Positions 1 to 5,555 of a DNA stretch of 7,750 nt are shown here, one piece after another (the stretch's first letter is position 1; every line of letters begins with the position of its first letter). The position numbers and the translations under genes are program-made. The notes beneath the pieces were generated by a model. The model did no database searches, was not told where the DNA came from, and saw nothing but the letters and a program-made list of their open reading frames with translations. The DNA comes from Oscillospiraceae bacterium. GTDB taxonomy: Bacteria; Bacillota; Clostridia; Oscillospirales; Ruminococcaceae. The stretch covers positions 1-7,750 of the forward strand of contig JAITVU010000365.1 of assembly GCA_031285645.1 (NCBI GenBank), read 5' to 3'.

Positions 1-221
1 TAGCGTCCTGTAGAACGCGGCTCAAAATGTCCCTCCACAGTGCCTCCTGCAAAAATTTCAATAAATTGGCGCGGGGCGACACGTATCCCGACACAACGCA
101 CAGAGCCGTCTTCCTTAAATTGTCTGAACGCCTCCGACAACCCTAGGATATTTGTGTAAAATGAGACAGTGGCGTCAATATCTTTTGCGTGAATTGTTGC
201 GTGGCTGATGCCAGTGATCAT
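1..221 (-). CDS. VOC-superfamily (glyoxalase/dioxygenase-fold) protein, N-terminal part
   Basis: Reading from ATG at 221 toward 1 gives 73 residues starting MITGISHATIHAKDIDAT, followed by SFYTNILGLSEAFR and later RQFIEIFAGG. This is the classic first beta-alpha-beta-beta unit of the VOC fold: a metal-ligand-type His near the start (ISHATIH), a helix with FYTNILGL, then strands ending in a ligand-type Glu (FIEIF). VOC proteins include glyoxalase I, fosfomycin and bleomycin resistance proteins, and ring-cleavage dioxygenases. The reaction cannot be assigned from half a domain. The start is supported by an AGGAGAGGA ribosome-binding site at 232-240, read on the minus strand. The gene is cut by the window edge, so length and C-terminus are unknown. 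The neighbour upstream is insertion-sequence DNA, so its original operon partners may have been displaced. The fold is confident; the function is open. Confidence 0.82.
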   Translation of the reverse strand, partial: MITGISHATIHAKDIDATVSFYTNILGLSEAFRQFKEDGSVRCVGIRVAPRQFIEIFAGGTVEGHFEPRSTGR

Positions 222-361
222 TGTATTACATCCTCTCCTAATATTGATTGATATTCTCTCAATTTCTCTTGTTTTCACAGTATTTCAGCGTATAGTAGAA
301 AGGCACAGGGTAAGAAAGTCTGTTAGCGGAGCGCCCCAAGAGGCCAACAGGGTAACCTTAA

Positions 362-388
362 CAAAAGCAAGGTAAAAACCAGCTTTTG
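362..388. other. Strong two-step hairpin in noncoding DNA
   Basis: CAAAAGC at 362-368 pairs perfectly with GCTTTTG at 382-388. Inside, GGT at 371-373 pairs with ACC at 378-380 around an AAAA loop, leaving a small AA/A internal loop. A 7-bp stem topped by a 3-bp stem is the clearest structured element of the 222-623 gap and suggests a folded RNA. The transcribed strand is unknown. It is not a terminator, since no T-run follows on either strand. Confidence 0.5.
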
Positions 389-463
389 AGAAGCGTTATA
401 CCGGTTTCCGCAAAGGTTCCCACCATAATTACCCACGGCTAACCCTCTCATGTCCTGCAAGGT

Positions 464-480
464 CGCACGGTGAAAGTGCG
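464..480. other. Short GC-rich hairpin
   Basis: CGCAC at 464-468 pairs with GTGCG at 476-480 around a 7-base loop (GGTGAAA). A second small stem, AGCC/GGCT at 500-503 and 511-514, follows 20 bases further on. The GGTGAAAGT string superficially recalls group II intron domain V, but the stem sequences do not match that domain. It is best read as one module of the candidate noncoding RNA between 300 and 623. Confidence 0.4.
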
Positions 481-592
481 CCAGTACATTCCTTCAAACA
501 GCCTTGTGAGGGCTTATGGTAGGGAGCATTTACTCTCATGCTGGCTCATGGCCTAATGGATGACTGATGCTTTCCCCGCGAAACCCTATATT

Positions 593-617
593 CCATATAC
601 CCGAAAAGGTATATTGG
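593..617. other. Hairpin just past the IS110 transposase stop
   Basis: CCATATACC at 593-601 pairs with GGTATATTGG at 608-617 around a CGAAAA loop. The stem has nine pairs with one bulged T. On the minus strand it lies 6 bases downstream of the transposase stop codon. No T-tract follows, so a classical intrinsic terminator is unlikely. It may block transcript read-through, protect the mRNA 3' end, or be part of the element's end RNA. Confidence 0.45.
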
Positions 618-623
618 CGAATG

Positions 624-1901
624 TTATGCCAAGACCGCGATTTGCTGTTCCCGGACTGGTCCCAGCGCCTTGGCCGGATCGTAATGAACGCGGTTCTTTG
701 CGAGATGGAACAGGATGCGCATCACCTTGAGTCCCACAGCTACAAACGCCTGGTAGCCGGTCAGCGGATTGTTTTTCCTCTCCCACAAACAGCGGTAGTA
801 GCCGTGCATTTCGGGATTGTGCAATGAACCGACCTGTCCTGCCAGGAACAGCATATGGCGCAGATATGGTCGCCCTCGCTTACTGACCTTGGTCTTGCCC
901 TTGTGCTGCCCAGAGCTTTGCTCTACAAGGTTCAGTCCCGCCAACTTGCGCACCTGTTTCCAGTTGTCGAACCGGCTGACCTCACCGACTTCACCGTGGA
1001 ACACCGCCGAGATCACCGGCCCGACGCCTTTCATGCTCATCAGGATTTCTCCCAATTCCAGATCATCCATGACGGCGGCCATCTCATCCTCAATGGCGGC
1101 AACCTTCTTTTCGTAGAACTCCAACTTCTCCTGCAAACTCAAAAGCCGTATCCGGGCGCTGCGCTTGCCCTCCGTCACACCGATACTGCGACCGGCCGCC
1201 GTCATCAACGCCTCGGCGCGAACTCGGCCTTCGGTTCCGTTGGACACTTTCCGCAGTGCCAGCGTCAGTTCATCCAACCTCGCCTCCAAAGCATCAGACG
1301 GAAAGGGATATCGTCTCATAATCTCCCTTGATGTCGGCTCGGTCACTTTCTCCCAAATCTCATCGTACTCGGAAAAATACTCATCCATCAGCGCCACGAT
1401 CACGTTATTCGCGCGGTTCACCTGTTTTTGCAGCCGTTTGCGCTCATGGCACAATATCCTAAAGCTCTGCGTATTCTCCTTCCGGCAGGTAAACGTCGAA
1501 GTATCGGCCATCCCGCACCAGATGCGCGATGGTTAGCGCGTCCTTCTTGTCGCTCTTGGTCTGGCTATTGTCATCCAGCTCCTTCGCCTGCTTGGTGTGG
1601 TGCGGATTTATTCCCACCAGCATGGGGCTACTCTGATGAAGGAACAAATACCAGCCGAATGGCTTCCAGTAGTGTCCAGACGGCTCCAGGCCGACCATAA
1701 CCTGATCGCACCCCTCTGCACCCGGATCTTTTCGACTCGCTGCATCAGCTTCTCAAATCCTTCCGCGCTGTTCCTGACCTTAACAGCCTTACACAAATCC
1801 ACTCCGCGATAGTCTGTAATTCGCGCCCAGTGTTCTTTTTTCGCCACATCAACTCCTACGATGATCGTCTTTTCTGATATCCGCAGTAATTTTTCTTGCA
1901 T
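624..1901 (-). pseudogene. IS110-family (DEDD) transposase, broken by two frameshifts
   Basis: Starting at ATG 1901, the N-terminal part contains IIVGVDVAKKEHW with the first acidic residue (Asp18). Reading then has to change frame near 1708-1715, next to a run of four C. The middle part carries VGLEPSGHYW (the Glu) and SDKKDALTIA (the paired Asp of the RuvC-like DEDD site). The frame changes back at the AAA run 1461-1463, where a middle-frame TAG ends EGEYAEL. The C-terminal part includes a coiled-coil-like helical region, then the Transposase_20 domain (MKGVGPVISAVF, LAGLNLVEQSSG, KVSKRGRPYLRHML) with the candidate catalytic Ser in the SSG motif. Joined, it would be about 425 residues, normal for IS110. 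The first shift behaves as a one-base loss and the second as a one-base gain, so the first and last parts share one frame. Ribosome-binding site AGGAGGG is at 1909-1915. Homopolymer sequencing error is an alternative to true decay. Confidence 0.9.
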
Positions 1902-1996
1902 TCCTAAACCCTCCTGTTGTTGAATGTTTTCAACAACATTCTATCAGGGAGCATCTTTTTTGCTCAAACTCCATTTGGGCTGCTTTTTAGGAATGC
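1898..1996 (-). promoter_or_regulatory. Structured leader enclosing the IS110 transposase start codon
   Basis: GCATTCCTAAA at 1898-1908 is the exact reverse complement of TTTAGGAATGC at 1986-1996, an 11-bp inverted repeat. One arm contains the transposase ATG (1899-1901). Inside the closed region lie a 10-bp hairpin (1915-1938) and a smaller one, GAGCA/TGCTC on the minus strand. The ribosome-binding site at 1909-1915 is left between two stems. In the transcript this could form a multibranch fold that hides the start codon. Translational self-restraint is common in insertion sequences. Alternatively it is part of the upstream guide RNA found in the IS110 branch of the family. The pairing is seen in the sequence; the role is inferred. 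Confidence 0.55.
1915..1938. other. Perfect 10-bp hairpin beside the transposase ribosome-binding site
   Basis: TGTTGTTGAA (1915-1924) and TTCAACAACA (1929-1938) pair perfectly around a TGTT loop. A second, mutually exclusive stem is possible: GAATGTT (1922-1928) with AACATTC (1935-1941). On the minus-strand transcript the 10-bp hairpin ends at the first base of AGGAGGG. It could therefore affect ribosome access to the transposase gene. Confidence 0.6.
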
Positions 1997-2119
1997 TCTT
2001 CTTTATATTTCCAGACATGTAAGATGTCAGAGCTTTTACAATGCTAAGTCATAATTATGTTATAGGACAACTTACATCAGGCGGGTTCATATTTTTAAAT
2101 AAGTTTAAAGCCAGAGCGT
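1997..2119. other. AT-rich gap between the two insertion sequences
   Basis: No open reading frame of note lies here. The stretch is AT-rich. It contains a small hairpin, GACAT/ATGTC at 2014-2028, and a 10-base palindrome CATAATTATG near 2050. It is either the outer part of the IS110 left end, where a promoter for the transposase or a guide RNA could sit, or host DNA left between the two elements. Nothing else can be supported. Confidence 0.4.
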
Positions 2120-2128
2120 TATTGGAGG
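2120..2128. repeat. Left target-site duplication of the IS256-family element
   Basis: TATTGGAGG at 2120-2128 is repeated exactly at 3473-3481, directly outside the two ends of the IS256-family element. IS256-family transposition typically makes 8-9 bp duplications, so length, identity and position all fit. Confidence 0.8.
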
Positions 2129-2164
2129 GTACTGTCAAGAATATTTCGCAAATTCAGGAACATG

Positions 2165-2177
2165 GATGGTAGAATTG
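2165..2177. repeat. Left copy of the 13-bp subterminal inverted repeat
   Basis: GATGGTAGAATTG here is the exact reverse complement of 3411-3423, about 36 bases from the left end of the IS256-family element. With the degenerate outer repeat it probably forms the transposase-binding end. Confidence 0.75.
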
Positions 2178-2181
2178 GGAT

Positions 2182-3370
2182 TTAGCCGGCGACCTCAGAA
2201 TCCGTCATGCCAACATTAAGGTGCTTCATGTTCATGTATTTCTTGTTACCCCATTGAGTACCCGCGACATGGCGAAGCTTGGCACAAACAAGCATGAGGG
2301 CAGAATTGCTGTCGGGAAAAATACCGACAACGCGTGTACGCCTGCAGATCTCACGGTTCAGCCTCTCAATGACATTGTTGGTGCGGATCCGTGACCAGTG
2401 CTCAAAGGGAAAATCGGCATATGAGGGTTTCCTCGATGCTGTCCTCCACCTTTTTCGCAGCCTTGTCCAGCTTCATTTCCTGGAGGGATTGCACCACAGC
2501 TTTGGCCTTTTCACGGAATGCAGCTTTGCTTTCCTGGGCATGGATTGCTTTGAGCATCTTGGCGACAACCTTGATTTTGGAGCGGGGAACTACTGAGAAC
2601 ACATTGCGGTAAAAATGGACGGTGCAACGCTGGTATTTGGCATCGGGAAAGACTTCATACACCGCCTCCAGCATGCCAAGGCACTTATCGCCGACAATGA
2701 GTCGCACACCCTCCAGGCCGCGACCCCGCAGCCACTGGAAGAACTCCAGCCAGCTGACCATGTCCTCTTTCATCCCTTCGGCGGCGCCAAGGACTTCCCG
2801 GTACCCATCTTCATTCACGGCGATGGCTACTAGGATGCTGACATTCTCAAATTCCCCGCCCCAGTTGCGGCGCAGGTAGATGCCATCTACGTAGATGTAT
2901 GGGTATTTCCCGCCCTATAGCGGACGGTCACGCCATTCTTCTATATGGACATATGCCTTCTTGTTCAACTCGCTGATCGTAGACGGTGACACCTTACTAC
3001 CCCACAGGGCCTCGGTAATATCTTCTACCCGGCGCACCGATACCCCTACCAGGTACATCTCGATCAAGGCTTCCTCCACGCTGCTCTCCCACCAGCGATA
3101 CCGCTCGATGATCGCTGGTGCAAAGGTCATCCCTTTGAGCTTGGGAACCTTCAGTTCCACGTCCCCGGAGGTTGTGGTCAGATTGCGTTGGTAGTGGCCA
3201 CTGCGGTAACCTTGGCGCGCCTGTGTTCGCTCGTATCGGGCAGCCCCAGTCAGCGCCTGAGCCTCCTGCTCCAACATGTTATTCAACGTTTCTTCCACGC
3301 TGTTTCGTACCAGCTCCTTTAATTCGTTCTTGATTATCCCCTCGTTTAGCTGTATGATTTTCTCAGGCAT
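2182..3370 (-). pseudogene. IS256-family (Mutator-type DDE) transposase, amber codon plus frameshift
   Basis: From ATG 3370 the first 151 residues show the family N-terminus: an EEALIEMYLVGVSVRRVEDI helix and the WGSKVSPSTIS DNA-binding segment. It stops at an in-frame TAG (2915-2917) after WRDRPL. The same frame then continues without a break as GKYPYIYVDGIYLRRNWGG, carrying the first catalytic Asp. LIVGDKCLGM holds the second Asp and CTVHFYRNVF is a typical family motif. Around 2418 the frame changes. The last part reads FPFEHWSRIRTNNVIERLNREI, with the catalytic Glu, then KLRHVAGTQWGNKKYMNMKHL and ends at TAA 2182-2184. Spacing against relatives fits a 2-base deletion better than a 1-base insertion. 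Restored length would be about 396 residues, normal for the family. All three DDE residues survive, so decay is recent or the breaks are sequencing artefacts. Confidence 0.92.
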
Positions 3371-3410
3371 AGCTACAGTCTCCTTTGCAGAATTGGTGTC
3401 TCGTCAACTT

Positions 3411-3423
3411 CAATTCTACCATC
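3411..3423. repeat. Right copy of the 13-bp subterminal inverted repeat
   Basis: CAATTCTACCATC is the exact reverse complement of 2165-2177. It lies about 49 bases from the right end of the IS256-family element and about 40 bases upstream of the transposase start. Confidence 0.75.
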
Positions 3424-3472
3424 GACTGTTTCCTATGCCTTTTTCTTTTGGCGAAACTTATTGCACCTTATC

Positions 3473-3481
3473 TATTGGAGG
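3473..3481. repeat. Right target-site duplication of the IS256-family element
   Basis: TATTGGAGG is identical to 2120-2128. Removing the element and one copy restores a continuous pre-insertion sequence running from the 2100s into 3482 onward. Confidence 0.8.
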
Positions 3482-3539
3482 AATGAAGTGTATTCAAACC
3501 GCAAACTGATCCATTTTAAAATTTCCTGATTATTAAAGC

Positions 3540-3562
3540 AAAGGCCGCATATTACGGCTTTT
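3540..3562. terminator. Likely intrinsic terminator at the end of the sugar-acid operon
   Basis: AAAGGCCG (3540-3547) pairs with CGGCTTTT (3555-3562) around a 7-base loop, with one G-T wobble on the plus strand. On the minus strand, the direction of the operon, the stem is followed by a moderately T-rich GCTTTAAT tract. A second small hairpin, GTGGC/GCCAC at 3564-3576, lies between it and the lactonase stop codon. The position 35-60 bases past the last gene suits a transcription end. The U-tract is imperfect and the structure may work better on the plus strand, so the call is moderate. Confidence 0.5.
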
Positions 3563-3597
3563 GGTGGCAAAGCCACGTTAAGAAAGGAGATTAAGTG

Positions 3598-4644
3598 CTA
3601 TAAAAACTCAACACAAGTAGGCAAAGGCAGCGGCAAAGGGGGATATACAGGACAGAGCGTACCGGAACCGGCGTCCACACTGAAAATCTCAACACAGTTT
3701 TCATCTTGCCCGCACACATACGCAAACTTTCCGTTCGGCAGGAAATTGAGATCGCGCGGGAAACAGCAAGGTACATTGTCCGTGCGCGTCACCGTACCGT
3801 CCGCGTTAACTCTAAAGACGCCGATATTATCTACAAATCGGTTGCCCACAAGCAACATTTGACCATCCGGGGACAGTCGGATGGCCGATGATGCCTTGCG
3901 CGCGCTCATCATGGCCTCGTCAAGCGTCGGGACCGTTTCCAGCAAGGTAAACACACCGTCGTTATAGGCGTAACTGGTGATAAGGCATCCCATCTCGGAT
4001 ACAACCCAGCAATAGCGCCCGTCTTTTGAAAAGACCATATGGCGCGCACCCGCGCCCCGCACCACGGGAACGTCCTGAATATGGGATAATATTCCATGTT
4101 CGTCCGGCTTGTATACGTGAATCACATCGAGCCCGAGATCCACATGGCACACATATTTGCCGTCCGGTGTGATACAGCCGTAATGGATATGCGGGCTGTT
4201 TTGCTGCGGATGCGGACCCGAGCCCGTGTGCTGAATAACCTGAATGGGCCCCCAAAGCGCCCCGTCCCCGCCCAGGCTGTAAACCGTAATGCGCCCCTCG
4301 CGGTAATGCGAGGCGTAAACAAAACGGCCGTCCGGCGACAGGCATGTATGGCAGGGCGGGCTTTCACAAACCGCCGGCATGGCGTTAACAGGCGTCAATG
4401 TTCCGTCACCTGCAATGCGCAAAGACGCGACCATCCCTCTCCACGGCGACACCGTATCCGGGTTTGAGCGGGCGGAAACCATAAGCTTTCCATCGGGCGC
4501 CGTGACGAAATAGCATGGGATATCAAAATTTTCAAGGTGCTGAATGATCTCAAGAGCGCCGGTTTCGCCGTTCGCCTTTACAACCCGGATTCCCCCGTCT
4601 TTCCCCGCCGCGTTGGTCCCTATGTAACCAATGAAATTCTCCAT
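3598..4644 (-). CDS. Beta-propeller lactonase (COG2706 / 6-phosphogluconolactonase-like), probable aldono/aldarolactonase
   Basis: The 348-residue product has the usual length of the seven-bladed propeller lactonases (Pfam Lactonase). Repeated SPDG-type blade motifs occur at TAPDGKLMVS (48-57), LSPDGRFVYAS (102-112), TPDGKYVCHVDLGLD (159-173), FSKDGRYCWVV (205-215) and LSPDGQMLLVGNR (257-269). The active-site face signature GSGPHPQQNSPHIH is at 141-154, with RHMVF at 201-205. No signal peptide is visible, so it should be cytoplasmic. Such enzymes hydrolyse sugar-acid lactones. Members of this COG are known to open aldarolactones made by uronate dehydrogenases, and a Udh-like gene lies in the same operon, so that is the favoured role. 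The start is supported by AGGAGG 6-7 bases before ATG 4644. It is the last gene of the operon, 88 bases after the PIG-L gene. True 6-phosphogluconolactonase activity is an alternative. The exact lactone is not determined. Confidence 0.88.
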   Translation of the reverse strand: MENFIGYIGTNAAGKDGGIRVVKANGETGALEIIQHLENFDIPCYFVTAPDGKLMVSARSNPDTVSPWRGMVASLRIAGDGTLTPVNAMPAVCESPPCHTCLSPDGRFVYASHYREGRITVYSLGGDGALWGPIQVIQHTGSGPHPQQNSPHIHYGCITPDGKYVCHVDLGLDVIHVYKPDEHGILSHIQDVPVVRGAGARHMVFSKDGRYCWVVSEMGCLITSYAYNDGVFTLLETVPTLDEAMMSARKASSAIRLSPDGQMLLVGNRFVDNIGVFRVNADGTVTRTDNVPCCFPRDLNFLPNGKFAYVCGQDENCVEIFSVDAGSGTLCPVYPPLPLPLPTCVEFL

Positions 4645-4663
4645 CCTGTCCTCCTGTCAGTAT

Positions 4664-4681
4664 CTCCGCCAAAATGCGGAG
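4664..4681. other. Stem-loop in the leader of the lactonase gene
   Basis: CTCCGC (4664-4669) and GCGGAG (4676-4681) form a perfect 6-bp stem with a 6-base loop, between the PIG-L stop and the lactonase ribosome-binding site. No T-run follows on the minus strand, so it is not a terminator. It may stabilise or partition the operon mRNA. Confidence 0.45.
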
Positions 4682-4732
4682 GGAATTTTAATTTCACTTT
4701 GTTCCGCCGCTATAGAACCTGCCGCATCCCTT

Positions 4733-5473
4733 TTATCTGATCTGGCGCAGAGGCAGCTCCTCACCCACATACGGAATGTAGCGCTCAAAGCCCTCCGCGT
4801 ATTTTATAGCCGGGTTTTTCGTCCAGCCCGCGGCCTGCCTTGCGCGATACTGCGCATAAGTTGTGTAGTATTCACCCAGGAAAGGCTGTGAGGTAAAGCG
4901 CGCGAGTGCCTCCATTTTTGTGTTGAACACATCCGTGATGTCCACATAGGTATCCGGAGAAAAGCCGTTAAACTCCGTGTGGGGAACCGTGCTCTCGAAT
5001 AAAAAGATATCCGGTATGACAATGGGCTCAAAGGGCGCTTTAAGGCGCGCGGCATTGGCGATGCTCGCGGCGCGGATCGCCGCCTTGGCCGCAACGGCGT
5101 GATCCTCGTTAATCGGGTCGTTCGTGTAGTGGGTCAACAGCACATCGGGCGCGAAATTCTGGATATCAAGCGCCAGCTCGGCTTCACGTTCGCACGAAAT
5201 GAAAAGCGGGTAATCGTCCCAGTCCTTGAACTCGATGTCGATACCAAGGAACCCGGCGGCGGCCAGCGCCTCACTTTTTCTGGCGGCCTTACAATCCGCC
5301 ACAGCAGCGTTCAGGTTTGCGTTCCAGAATTCGCGGGATTCCCCGCGCTCCCCAAAGGTCAGGGCAATCACCTTGATGGTGTATCCCCGATTGAGATAGC
5401 GTATAATTGTCCCGCCCGCCCGCGAGCAGAAATCAGCGGTATGCGCGCAGACAACCAAAATCCGTTTATTCAT
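4733..5473 (-). CDS. PIG-L/LmbE-fold protein resembling GalB (4-oxalomesaconate hydratase branch)
   Basis: The product is 246 residues. The N-terminal ILVVCAHTADFCSRAGGTI corresponds to the PIG-L metal motif, normally HPDDE. His11 and Asp14 are present, but the usual catalytic Asp position holds Ala13. The next conserved block, VIALTFGERGES (35-46), then DWDDYPLF (84-91), and NEDHAVA with His125 as the third metal ligand, match the GalB branch better than amino-sugar deacetylases. GalB is a zinc-dependent 4-oxalomesaconate hydratase of gallate degradation. The tail with EYYTTYAQYRARQAA and YAEGFERYIP also fits that branch. In this operon it may add or remove water on a sugar-derived keto acid rather than deacetylate. 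Ribosome-binding site GGAGAG lies about 9 bases before ATG 5473. A GC-rich palindrome abuts it. It ends 88 bases before the lactonase. Fold and metal site are confident; the substrate is not. Confidence 0.85.
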   Translation of the reverse strand: MNKRILVVCAHTADFCSRAGGTIIRYLNRGYTIKVIALTFGERGESREFWNANLNAAVADCKAARKSEALAAAGFLGIDIEFKDWDDYPLFISCEREAELALDIQNFAPDVLLTHYTNDPINEDHAVAAKAAIRAASIANAARLKAPFEPIVIPDIFLFESTVPHTEFNGFSPDTYVDITDVFNTKMEALARFTSQPFLGEYYTTYAQYRARQAAGWTKNPAIKYAEGFERYIPYVGEELPLRQIR

Positions 5474-5489
5474 TTTAACTCGCTCTCCG

Positions 5490-5505
5490 CCGCGGTATAC
5501 CGCGG
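5490..5505. promoter_or_regulatory. Perfect 16-bp palindrome upstream of the PIG-L gene
   Basis: CCGCGGTATACCGCGG is its own reverse complement. It sits in the 82-base gap after the DapA-family gene and directly before the Shine-Dalgarno GGAGAG of the PIG-L gene. A second stem, CCGC/GCGG with a TTTT loop (5509-5520), follows, as does a direct repeat GCCGTAT (5528-5534 and 5537-5543). The palindrome could be an operator for a dimeric regulator, such as the LacI-type protein of this operon, or an RNA hairpin limiting translation. It lacks the usual central CG of LacI-family operators, having a TATA centre instead. Confidence 0.5.
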
Positions 5506-5555
5506 TTTCCGCTTTTGCGGCAGCGGCGCCGTATTTGCCGTATATCTGGGTCAGA

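Larger units (their letters stand above)
222..623. other. Gene-free stretch with hairpins between the VOC gene and the IS110 transposase
   Basis: No credible coding sequence lies here. The part next to the VOC gene (222-300) is AT-rich and holds its leader and Shine-Dalgarno site. The rest (about 300-623) is of mixed composition and carries several stem-loops: 362-388, 464-480, 500-514, 524-542 (AGCAT/ATGCT) and 593-617. It lies immediately downstream of the IS110-family transposase. In the IS1111 branch of this family the long noncoding end, which encodes the guide (bridge/seek) RNA, is downstream of the transposase gene, so this stretch may be that end. That is inference: no promoter, guide loops or target match could be demonstrated by eye. 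Confidence 0.5.
521..1996 (-). mobile_element. IS110-family element (core shown; true ends undefined)
   Basis: The element is recognised from its transposase at 624-1901. IS110-family elements lack terminal inverted repeats and conventional target duplications, so the ends cannot be fixed by eye. The span given is a working estimate. It covers the structured leader up to 1996 and, on the other side, the copy of the 9-base direct repeat AGGGAGCAT at 521-529 (partner copy 1946-1954). If the noncoding DNA beyond the stop is the guide-RNA end, the element extends to roughly position 300. It is presumably non-autonomous now because the transposase frame is broken twice. Confidence 0.45.
2129..3472 (-). 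mobile_element. IS256-family insertion sequence, complete but inactivated
   Basis: The element is about 1344 bp, within the usual size for the family. It is bounded by a perfect 9-bp direct repeat. Its ends read inward as GTACTGTCAAGAATATTTCGC on the left and, reverse complemented, GATAAGGTGCAATAAG then TTTCGCC on the right. These align imperfectly and share the TTTCGC block. Further in, GATGGTAGAATTG is a perfect 13-bp inverted repeat (2165-2177 and 3411-3423). A single minus-strand transposase gene fills the interior, as expected. The element inserted into the gap downstream of the sugar-acid operon. The gene carries an internal stop and a frameshift, so movement would need a transposase supplied in trans. 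Confidence 0.82.

Noticed and set aside
464..513. Group II intron-like strings (GGTGAAAGT loop, GTGCGCC start)
   Set aside because: The stem around the loop lacks the domain V catalytic AGC and lower stem. No reverse transcriptase or other intron domains are visible.
855..1331. Plus-strand open frame of 158 codons
   Set aside because: It is a shadow of the IS110 transposase on the opposite strand; its composition has no recognisable fold.
1459..1715. Programmed ribosomal frameshifting in the IS110 transposase
   Set aside because: IS110-family transposases are normally single-frame. Two opposite shifts would be needed and no slippery heptamer is evident at either point. Mutation or sequencing error is simpler.
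2915..2917. TAG as a recoded amino acid (pyrrolysine or stop read-through)
   Set aside because: The same gene also has a frameshift, and other genes here end normally with TAG (the lactonase, for example), so a nonsense mutation is the simpler reading.
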